The notes: a model not told the origin generated them from the sequence alone. A DNA stretch of 64,000 nucleotides from Rhizobium sp. J15 (GCF_002531825.1 NZ_NWSX01000003.1:248001-312000); one strand, 5' to 3'; positions 1-10,772 are shown, numbered from the stretch's first letter. Made by a program: numbers and translations.

Positions 1-2911
1 CGAGCCGGATCGCAAGATTGAGAAGGCCGCCCTGCATGTGCTGGTAGAGATCGGCAAAACGCGATACTGCGCCGGCATCGCCGCTGGTGATGTTGATGAC
101 ACCGCCGTCCTTCATCTGGCTTACCACGGCCTCGCCGCTGTCCGTGATGGCGGAAAAATTCAAGGCCTGCAGCTTGTCGCCACGCAGTGACACCAGTGCC
201 TGGAAATTGCCGACCTTCTCGTCGTTGAAGCCGATGACATTCTTCAGCTTGGCGCGCACCGATACGGCAGTGTTGTCGCCATCGCCATCGCCATCTTCCT
301 CGCTGTCCGAGCCTGATTTCAATCGCGCAATGACCGGGCGCGCGTCGGCGCTGTCGCCGGACACGGAGACGTCGAAATTGCCCTTGCTGCGTTTTACCGA
401 CAAGGCGAAATCGTCGAGCGAGGAGAGCCTGACGCTGTCGAAATCCGCGGAGATCAAGCCCGTCTTGCCGACGTTCAGCGATCCGCTGGCGCCGAAACCG
501 TCACCCTTCAGCCGGAAATTCTTGATCTCGGTGTTCTCGGGCGGGCCGGACATTTCGAATTCGGCGGAGGCGGCGATGCCGCCGCCTTTCGACCAGCCGA
601 TCCAGGGCAGATCGAGCATCGATTTGGTGAGGTCGAGCTGAACGTTCTGCCGGTCATCGTCGATCCGCGTCAGCACCATCTTCAGATTGCCCCTGACGAT
701 ATCGGAAAGTCCGGGCATCACCTTGCTGCGCTGGTCGTCGGAAAGCGTCGCCGTGATCACGCGCTGCCGCTCGACGCCGGAGGACGCCTCGACCGGCTCG
801 GTCAGCTCGATATTGGCGGGAATGCCGTCGATCTCGCCCTTGGCGTCGAGTGTGATCGCCTTCGGATCGCCGTTCAGCACGCCGGTGACATTGCTGATCG
901 TGCGGCCGGAAAACGGCTTGGCAAGATCGACGTCGGCGAGCTTCATGACGGCCTTCCATTCGGCCGGCGGCGGGTTTTGCGAGGATAGCAGCCCGAAATG
1001 CGCCTTCACGTTGGCGTCGATATGCCCCTTGAAATCGTCGGGCATGAAGCCGGCGCGCTGCAGAACCCGGATCGGCTTGTAGGTCAGGAGTTCGCCGATG
1101 GCGTCCGCCGCGCCCGATACCGCCAGATCGATATCGGCCATCAGCGGCTTGTCGTAGGCGGAAGGTATGACGAAGGTCCCCTGGCCGAGACCGACGGACC
1201 GGCCGGAAGGAAAATAGGACTTGCCGCTCTTGATGGAGACCGTCGCGACGGGGCCCGTCAGGTCGAAATGCGCTGCCGTGTCGCGCACCGGCGGAATGTC
1301 GCCGGCGACATTCATCCGCGTCCCCGCAATGTCGAAGCCGATGCGGATCTGGTTGGCGTCGAGCTTCAGTCCCTTGCCGCCGGCTGCCTCGTCCAGCCTG
1401 CCGAAAGGAATGAAGACAGAGATGGACGCGTCGGTGACGGTGCCGCCGAAAAGATTGCCGTGTACCCAGGTGCGCACCTTGGGCGCCATCCAGAACGGCC
1501 ACAGCTGCTTGATGGCCGTCGTCTGCAATTGTGACGACTGACCGGCGAAGCTGATCTGCGGGGACTTGTCGCCGAGCTTTATATCAAGCGATCCGTAGAG
1601 CGCTCCGAGCGGGCTGGAGACGGTCATGTTGGGAAACTGGAATTCACGGACGGCGACCATATAACGCCCGGTCGCCTGGATATCGAAGGAAAGCGGCTGT
1701 TCGCCGGATGCGCCGGGTGCTGCCGTGCCGCCGCTGATGAGCAGGTCGATGCCGAAGCCTTTGCCGGCCTGCGGGTCGAGCTTGTCGAGATCGATGAGGG
1801 CGCCGTTGATGGGAAGCGTGGTCGCGCCGAACCGCGCGTTCGACTTGGCGATCTCGATCGTCTGCTTGGTGAAGTCGTAGACGAGGTTGATTTGCCCGCC
1901 CGAAAGCTCCTGGGCATCGCCGTCCGCATAGATCAGGCCGGGATCGATGTCGATCGTCGCCGCAAGCGCCGGCTGCACGCCTTCGCGCGCCCGGCTGGCC
2001 GACACCGTCAGGTCGGCAAAGCTGTTGAGCCCTTGCCGTATCGCTCCCTGATCGTTGCGTTTGAGCGTGAAGGGCGTGAGGTCGGCATGTTTCAGCGTCG
2101 CCACCACCTTCGATACGTGGCCGTCCTCCTTTTCGGCCAGCACGTCGAGTTCCGCCACCTCGCCATTGAGCGCGACCTCCCCGCTCAATTGCAGCGAGGA
2201 CGGGCCGGCATGGGCAAAGACGAGATTGTCGACGACGAGCGAAAGCGGGCCGTTGGCGGTGTCGGCGAGCTTGATGTCGATCCCCGAGATGCGCACGGAA
2301 CTCGTCGAACCGCGCGTCACGATGCTATCGAACATGTCGAATTGCGAGAAGATCCTTTCCATTGCCGCCGGCATGGCGTCGATGCGCAGATCATCGAGCT
2401 TGACGGGATTGCCCGAGGGCAGAAGCGCGGTATCGAGGGCGATATCCTCGGCCTCGATATCCGTGACGGCGATACGGCCCCGGAAAAGCTGCAGCGGATC
2501 GAGCCCCAGCCGCACGGAACCCGTCGTCGACACGTGCTGGCCGCTCTGCTGGTCGATCATGTTGACATCGCGCGCTTCCAGCGCCAGCCGAAGGCCCGAG
2601 GTGAAGCGGATAACGGTGGAGCCGACCTCGGCACGGTAGCGCGGCCCGGCAGCGCCGTTCAGCGCCGCCTGCGCCTGCTGCGACAGCGGTTTGTCGAACA
2701 TGCCGCTTTCGACGGTGAAGACGATGGCCGCGAAAATAAGGAGAATCAGTCCGAGAAATACCGACGTCAGCTTGACCGTGCGCCGCATCGGCGAGCGCGG
2801 CGGCGGGCAATGGACGATGATCGGATCCTCGGCCTGGGCGGACGGCAAGCGGTCCAGCGCAACGATATCCTTCTTGCGAAACGTGACCTTTTCGCCGCGG
2901 ATGGCTGACAT
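1..2911 (-). CDS. AsmA/DUF3971-like large envelope protein (C-terminus off the window)
   Basis: An uninterrupted minus-strand frame runs from an ATG at 2911 off the left edge, giving about 970 visible residues. The N-terminal 45 residues are cytoplasmic-like (start MSAIRGEKV), followed by one membrane anchor at about residues 46-67. The long remainder is beta-rich with repeated short patterns such as GxxxIDGIPANIEL and LxADVDLAKP, typical of the AsmA/YhdP/DUF3971 family of large periplasmic proteins. Family members are implicated in lipid traffic or outer-membrane assembly; a role here is inference. A GGGAGAG sequence lies about 12 bases upstream of the start. The gene is divergent from the peroxiredoxin gene and shares a 125-bp intergenic region with it. 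Family assignment is moderately sure, exact function unknown. Confidence 0.75.
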   Translation of the reverse strand, partial: MSAIRGEKVTFRKKDIVALDRLPSAQAEDPIIVHCPPPRSPMRRTVKLTSVFLGLILLIFAAIVFTVESGMFDKPLSQQAQAALNGAAGPRYRAEVGSTVIRFTSGLRLALEARDVNMIDQQSGQHVSTTGSVRLGLDPLQLFRGRIAVTDIEAEDIALDTALLPSGNPVKLDDLRIDAMPAAMERIFSQFDMFDSIVTRGSTSSVRISGIDIKLADTANGPLSLVVDNLVFAHAGPSSLQLSGEVALNGEVAELDVLAEKEDGHVSKVVATLKHADLTPFTLKRNDQGAIRQGLNSFADLTVSASRAREGVQPALAATIDIDPGLIYADGDAQELSGGQINLVYDFTKQTIEIAKSNARFGATTLPINGALIDLDKLDPQAGKGFGIDLLISGGTAAPGASGEQPLSFDIQATGRYMVAVREFQFPNMTVSSPLGALYGSLDIKLGDKSPQISFAGQSSQLQTTAIKQLWPFWMAPKVRTWVHGNLFGGTVTDASISVFIPFGRLDEAAGGKGLKLDANQIRIGFDIAGTRMNVAGDIPPVRDTAAHFDLTGPVATVSIKSGKSYFPSGRSVGLGQGTFVIPSAYDKPLMADIDLAVSGAADAIGELLTYKPIRVLQRAGFMPDDFKGHIDANVKAHFGLLSSQNPPPAEWKAVMKLADVDLAKPFSGRTISNVTGVLNGDPKAITLDAKGEIDGIPANIELTEPVEASSGVERQRVITATLSDDQRSKVMPGLSDIVRGNLKMVLTRIDDDRQNVQLDLTKSMLDLPWIGWSKGGGIAASAEFEMSGPPENTEIKNFRLKGDGFGASGSLNVGKTGLISADFDSVRLSSLDDFALSVKRSKGNFDVSVSGDSADARPVIARLKSGSDSEEDGDGDGDNTAVSVRAKLKNVIGFNDEKVGNFQALVSLRGDKLQALNFSAITDSGEAVVSQMKDGGVINITSGDAGAVSRFADLYQHMQGGLLNLAIRL

Positions 2912-3036
2912 GCGCCCTCGGGCTCTCCCTTGATTTGAAGAATTGAACCCGGCCATGCTGGACGGGTTTCCGTCCAATATATAATTCGGGGAGAGAGTGT
3001 GTCATCCACAAACCCGGCAAAAGAAAGGTTTTCATA

Positions 3037-3510
3037 ATGGCGGTTCCCGGCATCGGTGCCATGGCCCCTGATTTCAACCTCCCCCGCGATGGCGGCGGTC
3101 GTGTTTCGCTTGCCGATTTCCATGGCAAGCCACTCGTGCTGTTCTTCTATCCCAAGGATGACACGACAGGCTGCACGGCCGAATCACTGGCATTCACCGC
3201 GCTCGCCCCCGAGTTCGAGGCTGCAGGTGCTGCCGTCATCGGCATGTCGCCCGATTCGGCCGCCTGCCATGACAGGTTCATCAAGAAACACCGTCTTTCG
3301 GTGGCGCTCGCCTCGGACGAGGAAAAGACCACGCTGCAGGCCTATGGCGTCTGGAAGGAAAAGAGCATGTACGGCCGCAATTTCATGGGCGTCGAGCGCA
3401 CCACCTTCCTCATCCGCCAGGACGGCACGATCGCCACCATCTGGCAGAAGGTGAAGGTGCAGGGGCATGCCGAGACCGTGTTAGAGGCGGTGAGGAACCT
3501 CGCCGCGTGA
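3037..3510 (+). CDS. bcp: Bcp/PrxQ-type peroxiredoxin
   Basis: Product of 157 residues with the thioredoxin-fold AhpC/TSA layout. It reduces hydroperoxides using a peroxidatic cysteine and is recycled by thioredoxin in this family. The peroxidatic Cys is C46 in the TTGCTAES context. The resolving cysteine that many Bcp proteins carry five residues later is Leu51 here; the only other cysteine is C77 (SAACHDR), so it must be either a helix-3-type two-Cys enzyme or a one-Cys enzyme. The start ATG at 3037 gives the family's usual length. The stop overlaps the GTG start of the downstream DUF455 gene by four bases, so the two are probably translationally coupled. Confidence 0.9.
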   Translation: MAVPGIGAMAPDFNLPRDGGGRVSLADFHGKPLVLFFYPKDDTTGCTAESLAFTALAPEFEAAGAAVIGMSPDSAACHDRFIKKHRLSVALASDEEKTTLQAYGVWKEKSMYGRNFMGVERTTFLIRQDGTIATIWQKVKVQGHAETVLEAVRNLAA

Positions 3511-4334
3511 CCGGAGATCTTGCGATAACCTCGCTGCGCGGCGGTGCGATCGATGCCATCCGCGCCGCTGATCTCGACCGTAAGACGGCGCTTGCGCAGG
3601 AAAGCGCCACCCGCTGGTTCGCCCGCCGGGTGTCGCTGCGCTCGCCGCTCGACGCCGCCTTGCCGGAAAGGCCGGGCCGGCCTGAAAAACCGGTGCTGAC
3701 GCCGCCGACCCAGGTGGAGAAGCGCTCGCTGCATACCCTGAAAGGGCGGATCGCCCTGCTCCATGCCATCGCTCATATCGAGCTCAACGCCGTCGATCTG
3801 GCGCTCGATATCGTTGCGCGATTCGCCAGCGAACAGGTGCCCAATTCCTTTTTCGACGGGTGGATGCAGGTTGCCTTCGAGGAGGCGAAGCATTTCCGCA
3901 TGGTGCGCGCCCGCCTCAACGATCTCGGCGCCGATTACGGCGATCTTCCCGCCCATGACGGGCTTTGGCAGGCTGCCCACTCCACCCGCAACGATCTGAC
4001 GGCAAGGCTTGCCGTCGTGCCGCTGATTCTCGAAGCCCGCGGCCTCGATGTGACGCCGTCGCTGCAGGCCAAGATGCGCGAGACCGGCGATCTCGAAAGT
4101 GCCGCGGTTCTCGACGTCATCTACAACGACGAGAAAGGCCATGTCGCGGTCGGCGCCAAATGGTTCCGCTTCCTCTGCGCGCGCGAAAAGCGCGATCCGG
4201 CAAAGGCCTTCCAGGAACTGGTGCGCGCCAATTTCCGCGGGCCGCTGAAGCCGCCCTTCAACGATCTCGCCCGCGCCGAAGCCGGGCTGACGCCGTCTTT
4301 CTACCGCGCGCTGGCATCGATCAGCCATGCCTGA
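3507..4334 (+). CDS. DUF455 ferritin-like diiron protein
   Basis: Product of 275 residues starting at a GTG that overlaps the peroxiredoxin stop (GTGA). It matches the DUF455 family of ferritin-like helical-bundle proteins. Likely metal ligands are visible as AHIELNAVD, FEEAKHF (ExxH), a Glu in LEARGLD and NDEKGHV (ExxH), the two Glu plus two ExxH pattern of diiron carboxylate proteins. The substrate of DUF455 proteins is not established; relatedness to MiaE-like hydroxylases has been noted for this fold. Coupling to a peroxiredoxin suggests, as inference, a role in peroxide or oxygen chemistry. Confidence 0.8.
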   Translation: MTGDLAITSLRGGAIDAIRAADLDRKTALAQESATRWFARRVSLRSPLDAALPERPGRPEKPVLTPPTQVEKRSLHTLKGRIALLHAIAHIELNAVDLALDIVARFASEQVPNSFFDGWMQVAFEEAKHFRMVRARLNDLGADYGDLPAHDGLWQAAHSTRNDLTARLAVVPLILEARGLDVTPSLQAKMRETGDLESAAVLDVIYNDEKGHVAVGAKWFRFLCAREKRDPAKAFQELVRANFRGPLKPPFNDLARAEAGLTPSFYRALASISHA

Positions 4335-4440
4335 CATCCTTGGCATTTTTGACGCGCATAGCGGCAAAGAAAGCATTCATTAACCATAAACGTGTCTAAT
4401 TTTCCGAAAGAGGCGTAGAGCATCAATCGGGAGAGCCTGC

Positions 4441-5766
4441 GTGAACAGCGGACATCAGCACCGGGTATTCGGCAAGCGGGCGCAGGAACACATTCTCATC
4501 CTGGCGAGCGGCGACAAGGTCCGCCATATGACGGTCAAGCCTTGGATGGGCGCGCTGGCCTTCTGCTTCGTCGGCGTCTTTTCGATCGGCTATCTCCTGG
4601 CAACGTCCTATCTCGTGCTGCGCGACGACCTGATCGGCGCCACCATGGCCCGTCAGGCCCGCATGCAGCACGATTATGAAGACCGCATCGCCGCCCTTCG
4701 CGCCCAGGTCGACCGCATCACCTCCCGCCAGCTTCTCGACCAGCAGGTGGTGGAAGACAAGGTCGACAAGCTGATGGAGCAGCAGATGGCGCTCACCTCG
4801 CGCCACGGCAAGCTCGACAACCTGCTCGACCGCGCTGAAAGCTCGGGCTTGACGGATAAGGACGCCGTCCCATCCGCGCCGTCTTCGCCCGTCCAATCCT
4901 ATGCCCCCGCCATCAAGGACAAACGCGCTTCGCTCACCGGCGGCGGCCTGGAGGCGATCGAGAAGCAGCTGGCGAGCGGCGCGCCCGCCGATGCGACACC
5001 CGATAATTCGACGCTTGCCTATGTGCCGGCCGCAGAGACGGTCGGCGACCGCGCCGATCGCATCTTCTCCAAGGTGACGCTGTCGCTGAAAGATGTCGAA
5101 CAGGACCAGCGCAACCGCGTCGAGCAGCTGACGAGCGACGCCGGCACCGCCGCGAATGCCATCGAGAGCGTTCTGACCCGCTTCAAGATCCCGGTTCCGG
5201 AAGAAGCCGCCGCCAAGCGGGACGAGGATGACAGCGCTGTCGGCGGCCCCTATATCGAGCCGGAGAGCAATGACGACTTCAACAATTCGCTGGCCGCTCT
5301 CGACGGCGCGCTGACGAGGCTCGAAGCCGTGCGCAGCACCGCCGAATCCCTGCCCTTCCGCAATCCCGCGATCGGCAAGGAAGTCACGAGCCCCTTCGGC
5401 AACCGCCGCGACCCTTTCCTCGGCCGCCTGGCGCTGCATTCCGGCGTCGATTTCCGCTTTTCACCGGGCGAAAAGATCCGTCCGACGGCACCCGGCAAGG
5501 TGATCTCCGCCGGCTGGACCGGCGGTTACGGCAACATGGTCGAGATCGACCATGGTAACGGCATATCGACGCGCTACGGGCATATGTCGGAGGTGCTGGT
5601 CAGAGTCGGCGAGACGGTCGACCGCAGCGGCGTGATCGGCCTTGCCGGCAGCACCGGCCGTTCGACCGGCACGCATCTGCATTATGAAGTGCGCCAGAAT
5701 GGCCGTGCTGTCGATCCAGTATATTTCATGAATGCCGGCCTCAAACTCGCCACCTATATCAAGTAA
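4441..5766 (+). CDS. M23-family peptidoglycan metallopeptidase, membrane anchored
   Basis: Product of 441 residues. A basic N-terminus leads into one membrane segment at about residues 32-58 (WMGALAFCFVGVFSIGYLL), then a coiled-coil-like region rich in Arg, Gln and Asp, then a C-terminal LytM/M23 domain. Zinc ligands are visible: H333 and D337 in LHSGVDF, and H412/H414 in THLHYE. The family cleaves peptide cross-links in peptidoglycan or, with coiled coils, activates amidases; the intact ligands favour an active enzyme. GTG start at 4441 follows GGGAGAG at 4430-4436. The preceding 106 bp contain an A/T-rich stretch with no sharp promoter. Confidence 0.88.
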   Translation: MNSGHQHRVFGKRAQEHILILASGDKVRHMTVKPWMGALAFCFVGVFSIGYLLATSYLVLRDDLIGATMARQARMQHDYEDRIAALRAQVDRITSRQLLDQQVVEDKVDKLMEQQMALTSRHGKLDNLLDRAESSGLTDKDAVPSAPSSPVQSYAPAIKDKRASLTGGGLEAIEKQLASGAPADATPDNSTLAYVPAAETVGDRADRIFSKVTLSLKDVEQDQRNRVEQLTSDAGTAANAIESVLTRFKIPVPEEAAAKRDEDDSAVGGPYIEPESNDDFNNSLAALDGALTRLEAVRSTAESLPFRNPAIGKEVTSPFGNRRDPFLGRLALHSGVDFRFSPGEKIRPTAPGKVISAGWTGGYGNMVEIDHGNGISTRYGHMSEVLVRVGETVDRSGVIGLAGSTGRSTGTHLHYEVRQNGRAVDPVYFMNAGLKLATYIK

Positions 5767-5819
5767 TACCCGCCCGGTAACCAAAGCTTCACTCTGCACG
5801 GGGTGCGGCCTCTCTATTT

Positions 5820-5848
5820 CTTGACTTGCCGGCCATTCGGGGCTATGT
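5820..5848 (+). promoter_or_regulatory. Housekeeping-sigma promoter for the helicase gene
   Basis: CTTGAC at 5820-5825 and CTATGT at 5843-5848 are separated by exactly 17 bases. This is one base off the rhizobial RpoD consensus CTTGAC-N17-CTATAT. Transcription would begin near 5855, about 70 bases before the proposed TTG start of the DEAD-box gene. Confidence 0.55.
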
Positions 5849-5923
5849 CGCGCTGCATTGCGGCATGCAATCCCGCCGACTCGTTCAGAGTTCGGCCGAA
5901 CCGGAACGGAAACAGTTTTCCCT

Positions 5924-7423
<1,500 letters not shown>

Positions 7424-7431
7424 CAACAGTC

Positions 7432-7854
7432 ATGGGCAGGCCCGGTGTCGATTTCCCGGGCTTCGGCGTCGGCCTGGTGATTCTGCGAGACGACAGGATA
7501 CTTCTCTACAAACGCGTGAATGCGCCTGAAGCCGGCTATTGGAATATCGTCGGCGGCAAGGTCGATCACATGGAGCCGGCTGAAAAGGCCGCGCGCCGCG
7601 AAGCGGAAGAGGAAACCGGCCTGACGATCGGCTGGATCGAGCGCATCGGCATGACTGAACAGATCATCGATGCCGACCGCCAGCACTGGATTTCTATCCT
7701 ATATCTCGCCCGCGACATCGAGGGCGAGCCGCAATTGACCGAGCCGGAGAAGCTTTCGGATTTCGGCTGGTTTCCGCTGAGCGATCTGCCTGAGCCGCTG
7801 TCCGCCTTCACCAAGGCGGCGATATCGGCCCTGTCCTCAGCCGGCCGCGCTTAG
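7432..7854 (+). CDS. Nudix hydrolase
   Basis: Product of 140 residues with a full Nudix box starting at G41 (GGKVDHMEP ... RREAEEETGL), the Mg-binding loop that hydrolyses nucleoside diphosphates linked to another group. The specific substrate cannot be read from sequence. It follows the helicase gene by 8 bp on the same strand and probably shares its transcript. The last four bases overlap the end of the convergent TfoX-like gene. Confidence 0.85.
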   Translation: MGRPGVDFPGFGVGLVILRDDRILLYKRVNAPEAGYWNIVGGKVDHMEPAEKAARREAEEETGLTIGWIERIGMTEQIIDADRQHWISILYLARDIEGEPQLTEPEKLSDFGWFPLSDLPEPLSAFTKAAISALSSAGRA

Positions 7855-8171
7855 CTGTCGGCCCTCAGCGACGCCTCATAGGCAAGCCGCACCCATTTCG
7901 CCATCAGATCGGGATCGTCGTAAGCCTCTTCGGGGATCGACCAGTAGGGCATCTTCACCGGCTTGCCCATCTTGCCCTCATAGGCCCATTGCGTGGCGCC
8001 GGCGGCGGCAAATTCCGGGGCGCTCTTCTCATCTGCCTTCAGCAGCATCTCGTCGCGCACTTCGACGGCGACGATGCGGCCGAGATGATAGATGCCCTTG
8101 CCGCCAAACATGCGCTTGATCGTGACCGGCCCGAGCCCCTGAAACATTTCCTCGATCCCGGCATTGTCCAT
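7851..8171 (-). CDS. TfoX/Sxy N-terminal-domain protein
   Basis: Product of 106 residues matching the stand-alone TfoX N-terminal domain: MFGGKGIYHLG, a Val-Asp-Glu strand region and WAYEGKMGKPVKMPYW. In gamma-proteobacteria TfoX/Sxy drives competence through CRP; the short alpha-proteobacterial domain-only forms have no established role, so no competence function is claimed. It lies 29 bp downstream of the flavin reductase gene on the same strand and is likely co-transcribed with it. Confidence 0.75.
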   Translation of the reverse strand: MDNAGIEEMFQGLGPVTIKRMFGGKGIYHLGRIVAVEVRDEMLLKADEKSAPEFAAAGATQWAYEGKMGKPVKMPYWSIPEEAYDDPDLMAKWVRLAYEASLRADS

Positions 8172-8200
8172 TCTCTACCCTCTCGAAATCCCGGCCTCGA

Positions 8201-8695
8201 TCACAGCGTGTGATAGTCGCGGTTCATATAGATGAGCGCCGGGTGTTTCTCGCTGAAGCGGACGGCGGCGACTTCCCCGAAGATCACGTTGTGCGTCGGC
8301 ATTTCCTTGATGTCGGTCACCCGGCAGTCGAAGGCGGCGAGCGCATCGGCAAGGACGGGCGCGCCGGTGACCAGCGTGTCGAAACGGGCGCTGGTGAAAC
8401 GGTCGTCTTCGGCAAGCGCCGTGCGGCCGGAAAACGCATCGGCAACGCCCTGGTGATGCGCGCCGAGCGTGTTGAGCACGAAGATGCCGCTGCGAAAGAA
8501 GATCTCGTTCTTCGGATTGGTGTTATTGAGGCAGATCAGCACGGAGGCCGGATTGTCCGAGACCGAGCAGGCGGCGGTGATGGTGACGCCCCGGCGCATG
8601 CCTTCCATCGCCGTCGTCACGAGCTGCACATGGCCGGCATAGCGGCTCATGGCATCCCGATAAAGGCCGGGGTCGATATGCTGCCTGTTCAACAC
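8201..8695 (-). CDS. Flavin reductase family protein (RutF-like)
   Basis: Product of 164 residues when read from the GTG at 8695, which follows GGGAGAAGCAG at good spacing. The frame is also open to an ATG at 8749, but that 18-residue extension (Cys-rich) is unlike the family. Core motifs are YAGHVQLVTT, GVTITAACSVSDNPP-like sequence, LICLNNTN, VLNTLG and a C-terminal MNRDYHTL, as in FMN-binding flavin reductases including RutF. The enzyme would supply reduced flavin to a monooxygenase. No rut genes or monooxygenase are adjacent, so the partner is unknown. Confidence 0.8.
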   Translation of the reverse strand: MLNRQHIDPGLYRDAMSRYAGHVQLVTTAMEGMRRGVTITAACSVSDNPASVLICLNNTNPKNEIFFRSGIFVLNTLGAHHQGVADAFSGRTALAEDDRFTSARFDTLVTGAPVLADALAAFDCRVTDIKEMPTHNVIFGEVAAVRFSEKHPALIYMNRDYHTL

Positions 8696-8753
8696 CTGCT
8701 TCTCCCACGCGCTCTTCTGCCGACTACATACAATTACACAGCAGTGCAAAGTG

Positions 8754-8797
8754 CTGCAGCGTCCTTTGCGTCACCGAAAGGACGCCCTGCGCTGCAG
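8754..8797. other. Long intergenic hairpin in the divergent region
   Basis: Between the flavin reductase start and the substrate-binding-protein gene, arms CTGCAGC plus GTCCTTT (8754-8767) pair with AAAGGAC (8777-8783) and GCTGCAG (8791-8797), leaving a 9-base loop and a 7-base bulge. No T-run follows in either direction. It could be an RNA leader structure of the minus-strand gene or a protein-binding site; function unknown. Confidence 0.4.
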
Positions 8798-8948
8798 TTC
8801 GACTTTCCATCGCGCCAATATGGCGAGCATGCGTTACCTTTTCTACAATAGGACCGGTGAAAAGCATTGGGTTGCGCTTGTTTTTCTTTGACGATCGCGG
8901 CCTTGCGGATAAAAGGGCATGGACGATGGCTAGGGATCTCCGCCTTTC

Positions 8949-10031
8949 ATGAGCAACCTGCGTGGCATAGCAGCCTTTCTGACGCTGCTGGGAGCGGCGG
9001 CGCAAGGCCATGCGGCCGGCGTGACAATCGGCGTCGTCGCGCCTCAGGGCGGTCCGCTCGCCCTGCTCGGCGCCCAGATCGCCGCCGGCGCCGGTTTCGA
9101 GATCCAGCAATCCGGAAACACCCTCGTCGCCGTCAACGAGACCTGCGAGGACAATAGCGGTGCAGCGGTTGCCGATGCGCTGGTCAATGCCAAGGTGCAG
9201 ATTGCTGTCGGCTTTCTCTGCAGCGAAACGCTGGAAGGCGCGCTGCCGAAGCTGAAGGACGCCAATATTCCGGCGATCACCGTCTCCGTGCGCTCCCGCA
9301 TCCTGATGGAGGATGCGCTGAAAAACGGCTTGCCGCTTTTCCGCCTTGCGCCCGCCGACGGCGCCGAAGCGGCGAAGATCATCGAGGTGATCCTGAAGGA
9401 CTGGGCGGCCGATCCGATCGCGCTGATCGAGGACGGCACCATCCACGGCCGCGAACTGACGGACGCGGTGCGCAACGCGCTGGAACAGAACGGCCTGAAG
9501 CCTGTCTTCACCGATACATATCGCCCGGGCCAGGAGCAGCAGATCGCTCTTGTCCGCCGCCTGAAACGGGCTGGCGCCACCAGGGTTTTCGTCGGCGGCG
9601 ACCGCAACGACGTCTCCGTCATCGCCCGGGATGCCAAGGCCGAAAATATCCCGCTCTCCATCCTCGGCGGTGACGCCATGCGCGCCGCCAACCAGCCGCT
9701 GCCGCTCACGGACGGCGTGCGCGCCGTCACGCTGCCCGAATATGCGGCCCTGCCGGAAGGCGCGGCTCCGGCCGAGGCCCTGCGTGCCAAAGGCGTCGAG
9801 CCCGAGGGTTACGTCCTGCCATCGCTGGCGGCCGCCCTTATCGCCGGGCAGGCGGCGGAAGCCGCCGCTGCCGCCGGCAAGCCGCTGCAGGAGACACTTC
9901 TCGGCGCGACATTCCAGACGCCGGTCGGCGCCATCGGCTTCACCGGCGCGCATGAACTTTCGCAGAATCCCTACCGTCTGCTCGAATGGCGAGGCAGCGG
10001 CTTTTTTCCACCCGCCGCGCCGACGCAATAA
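8949..10031 (+). CDS. Branched-chain amino acid-type ABC transporter substrate-binding protein
   Basis: Product of 360 residues with a signal peptide (about residues 1-23, ending AAAQGHAAG), so it acts in the periplasm. The body has the type I periplasmic-binding fold (Peripla_BP_6): TIGVVAPQGGPLALLG at the start, a hinge region with FRLAPADGAEAAKI and a GDAMRAANQ segment. No permease or ATPase gene is adjacent, so it is an orphan; some rhizobial LivK-like orphans serve distant transporters or sensing. Ligand unknown. The ribosome-binding site is weak. Confidence 0.8.
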   Translation: MSNLRGIAAFLTLLGAAAQGHAAGVTIGVVAPQGGPLALLGAQIAAGAGFEIQQSGNTLVAVNETCEDNSGAAVADALVNAKVQIAVGFLCSETLEGALPKLKDANIPAITVSVRSRILMEDALKNGLPLFRLAPADGAEAAKIIEVILKDWAADPIALIEDGTIHGRELTDAVRNALEQNGLKPVFTDTYRPGQEQQIALVRRLKRAGATRVFVGGDRNDVSVIARDAKAENIPLSILGGDAMRAANQPLPLTDGVRAVTLPEYAALPEGAAPAEALRAKGVEPEGYVLPSLAAALIAGQAAEAAAAAGKPLQETLLGATFQTPVGAIGFTGAHELSQNPYRLLEWRGSGFFPPAAPTQ

Positions 10032-10094
10032 GCGCGCCGCGAGCCTTGAATTCGGGCGCCGCGGTTCTGGCGCCCTCCTACGGAGTGAGACCTG

Positions 10095-10772
10095 ATGACG
10101 CTGCCCATTCGTATTGCCCCCTCGATCCTCGCTGCGGATTTCGCCAGGCTCGGCGAGGAAGTGGGCGACGTGACGGCCGCCGGCGCCGACTGGATCCATC
10201 TCGACGTCATGGACGGCCATTTCGTACCGAACATCTCCTTCGGCCCCGATGTCATCAAGTCGCTGCGCTCCTATACATCAGCCGCTTTCGACTGCCATCT
10301 GATGATCGCGCCGGTCGACGACTATCTCGAAGCCTTCGCCAAGGCAGGCTGCGACCGTATCACCGTTCATGCCGAATCCGGCCCGCATCTGCATCGCTCG
10401 CTGCAAACCGTCCGCAATCTCGGCAAGAAGGTCGGGGTGACGATCAATCCGGCCACCCCGCTCAGCGCCATCGAAAACGTGCTCGACGATGTCGACCTCA
10501 TCCTCATCATGTCGGTCAATCCCGGCTTCGGCGGACAGAAATTCATTCCGGCGATGACGGCCAAGATCGCCGCCGCGAAGTCACTGATCGGTGATCGTCC
10601 GATCGAACTCGAGGTCGACGGCGGCGTCACGGTGGAGACGGCGCCGGCAATCGCACGGGCCGGCGCCAATGTTCTCGTCGCCGGCTCGGCGATTTTCAAG
10701 GGTGACACGGTCGAGGATTATCGCAAGACCGTCGCCGGTCTGCGTCAGGCAGCCGAACGGGCACGAGCATGA
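10095..10772 (+). CDS. rpe: Ribulose-phosphate 3-epimerase
   Basis: Product of 225 residues, the usual length. It interconverts D-ribulose 5-phosphate and D-xylulose 5-phosphate in the pentose phosphate pathway. The TIM-barrel signature is clear: IAPSILAADF, DWIHLDVMDGHFVPN, a His-containing DCHLMI, MSVNPGFGGQKF and LEVDGGV, covering the metal-binding His/Asp residues. The ATG at 10095 follows GGAGTGAGA. The stop overlaps the ATG of the DUF2259 gene (ATGA), so the two are coupled. Confidence 0.95.
   Translation: MTLPIRIAPSILAADFARLGEEVGDVTAAGADWIHLDVMDGHFVPNISFGPDVIKSLRSYTSAAFDCHLMIAPVDDYLEAFAKAGCDRITVHAESGPHLHRSLQTVRNLGKKVGVTINPATPLSAIENVLDDVDLILIMSVNPGFGGQKFIPAMTAKIAAAKSLIGDRPIELEVDGGVTVETAPAIARAGANVLVAGSAIFKGDTVEDYRKTVAGLRQAAERARA

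Noticed and set aside
7851..8171. Competence system based on the TfoX-like gene
   Set aside because: Only the N-terminal domain is present and there are no com genes nearby; the domain alone does not indicate competence.
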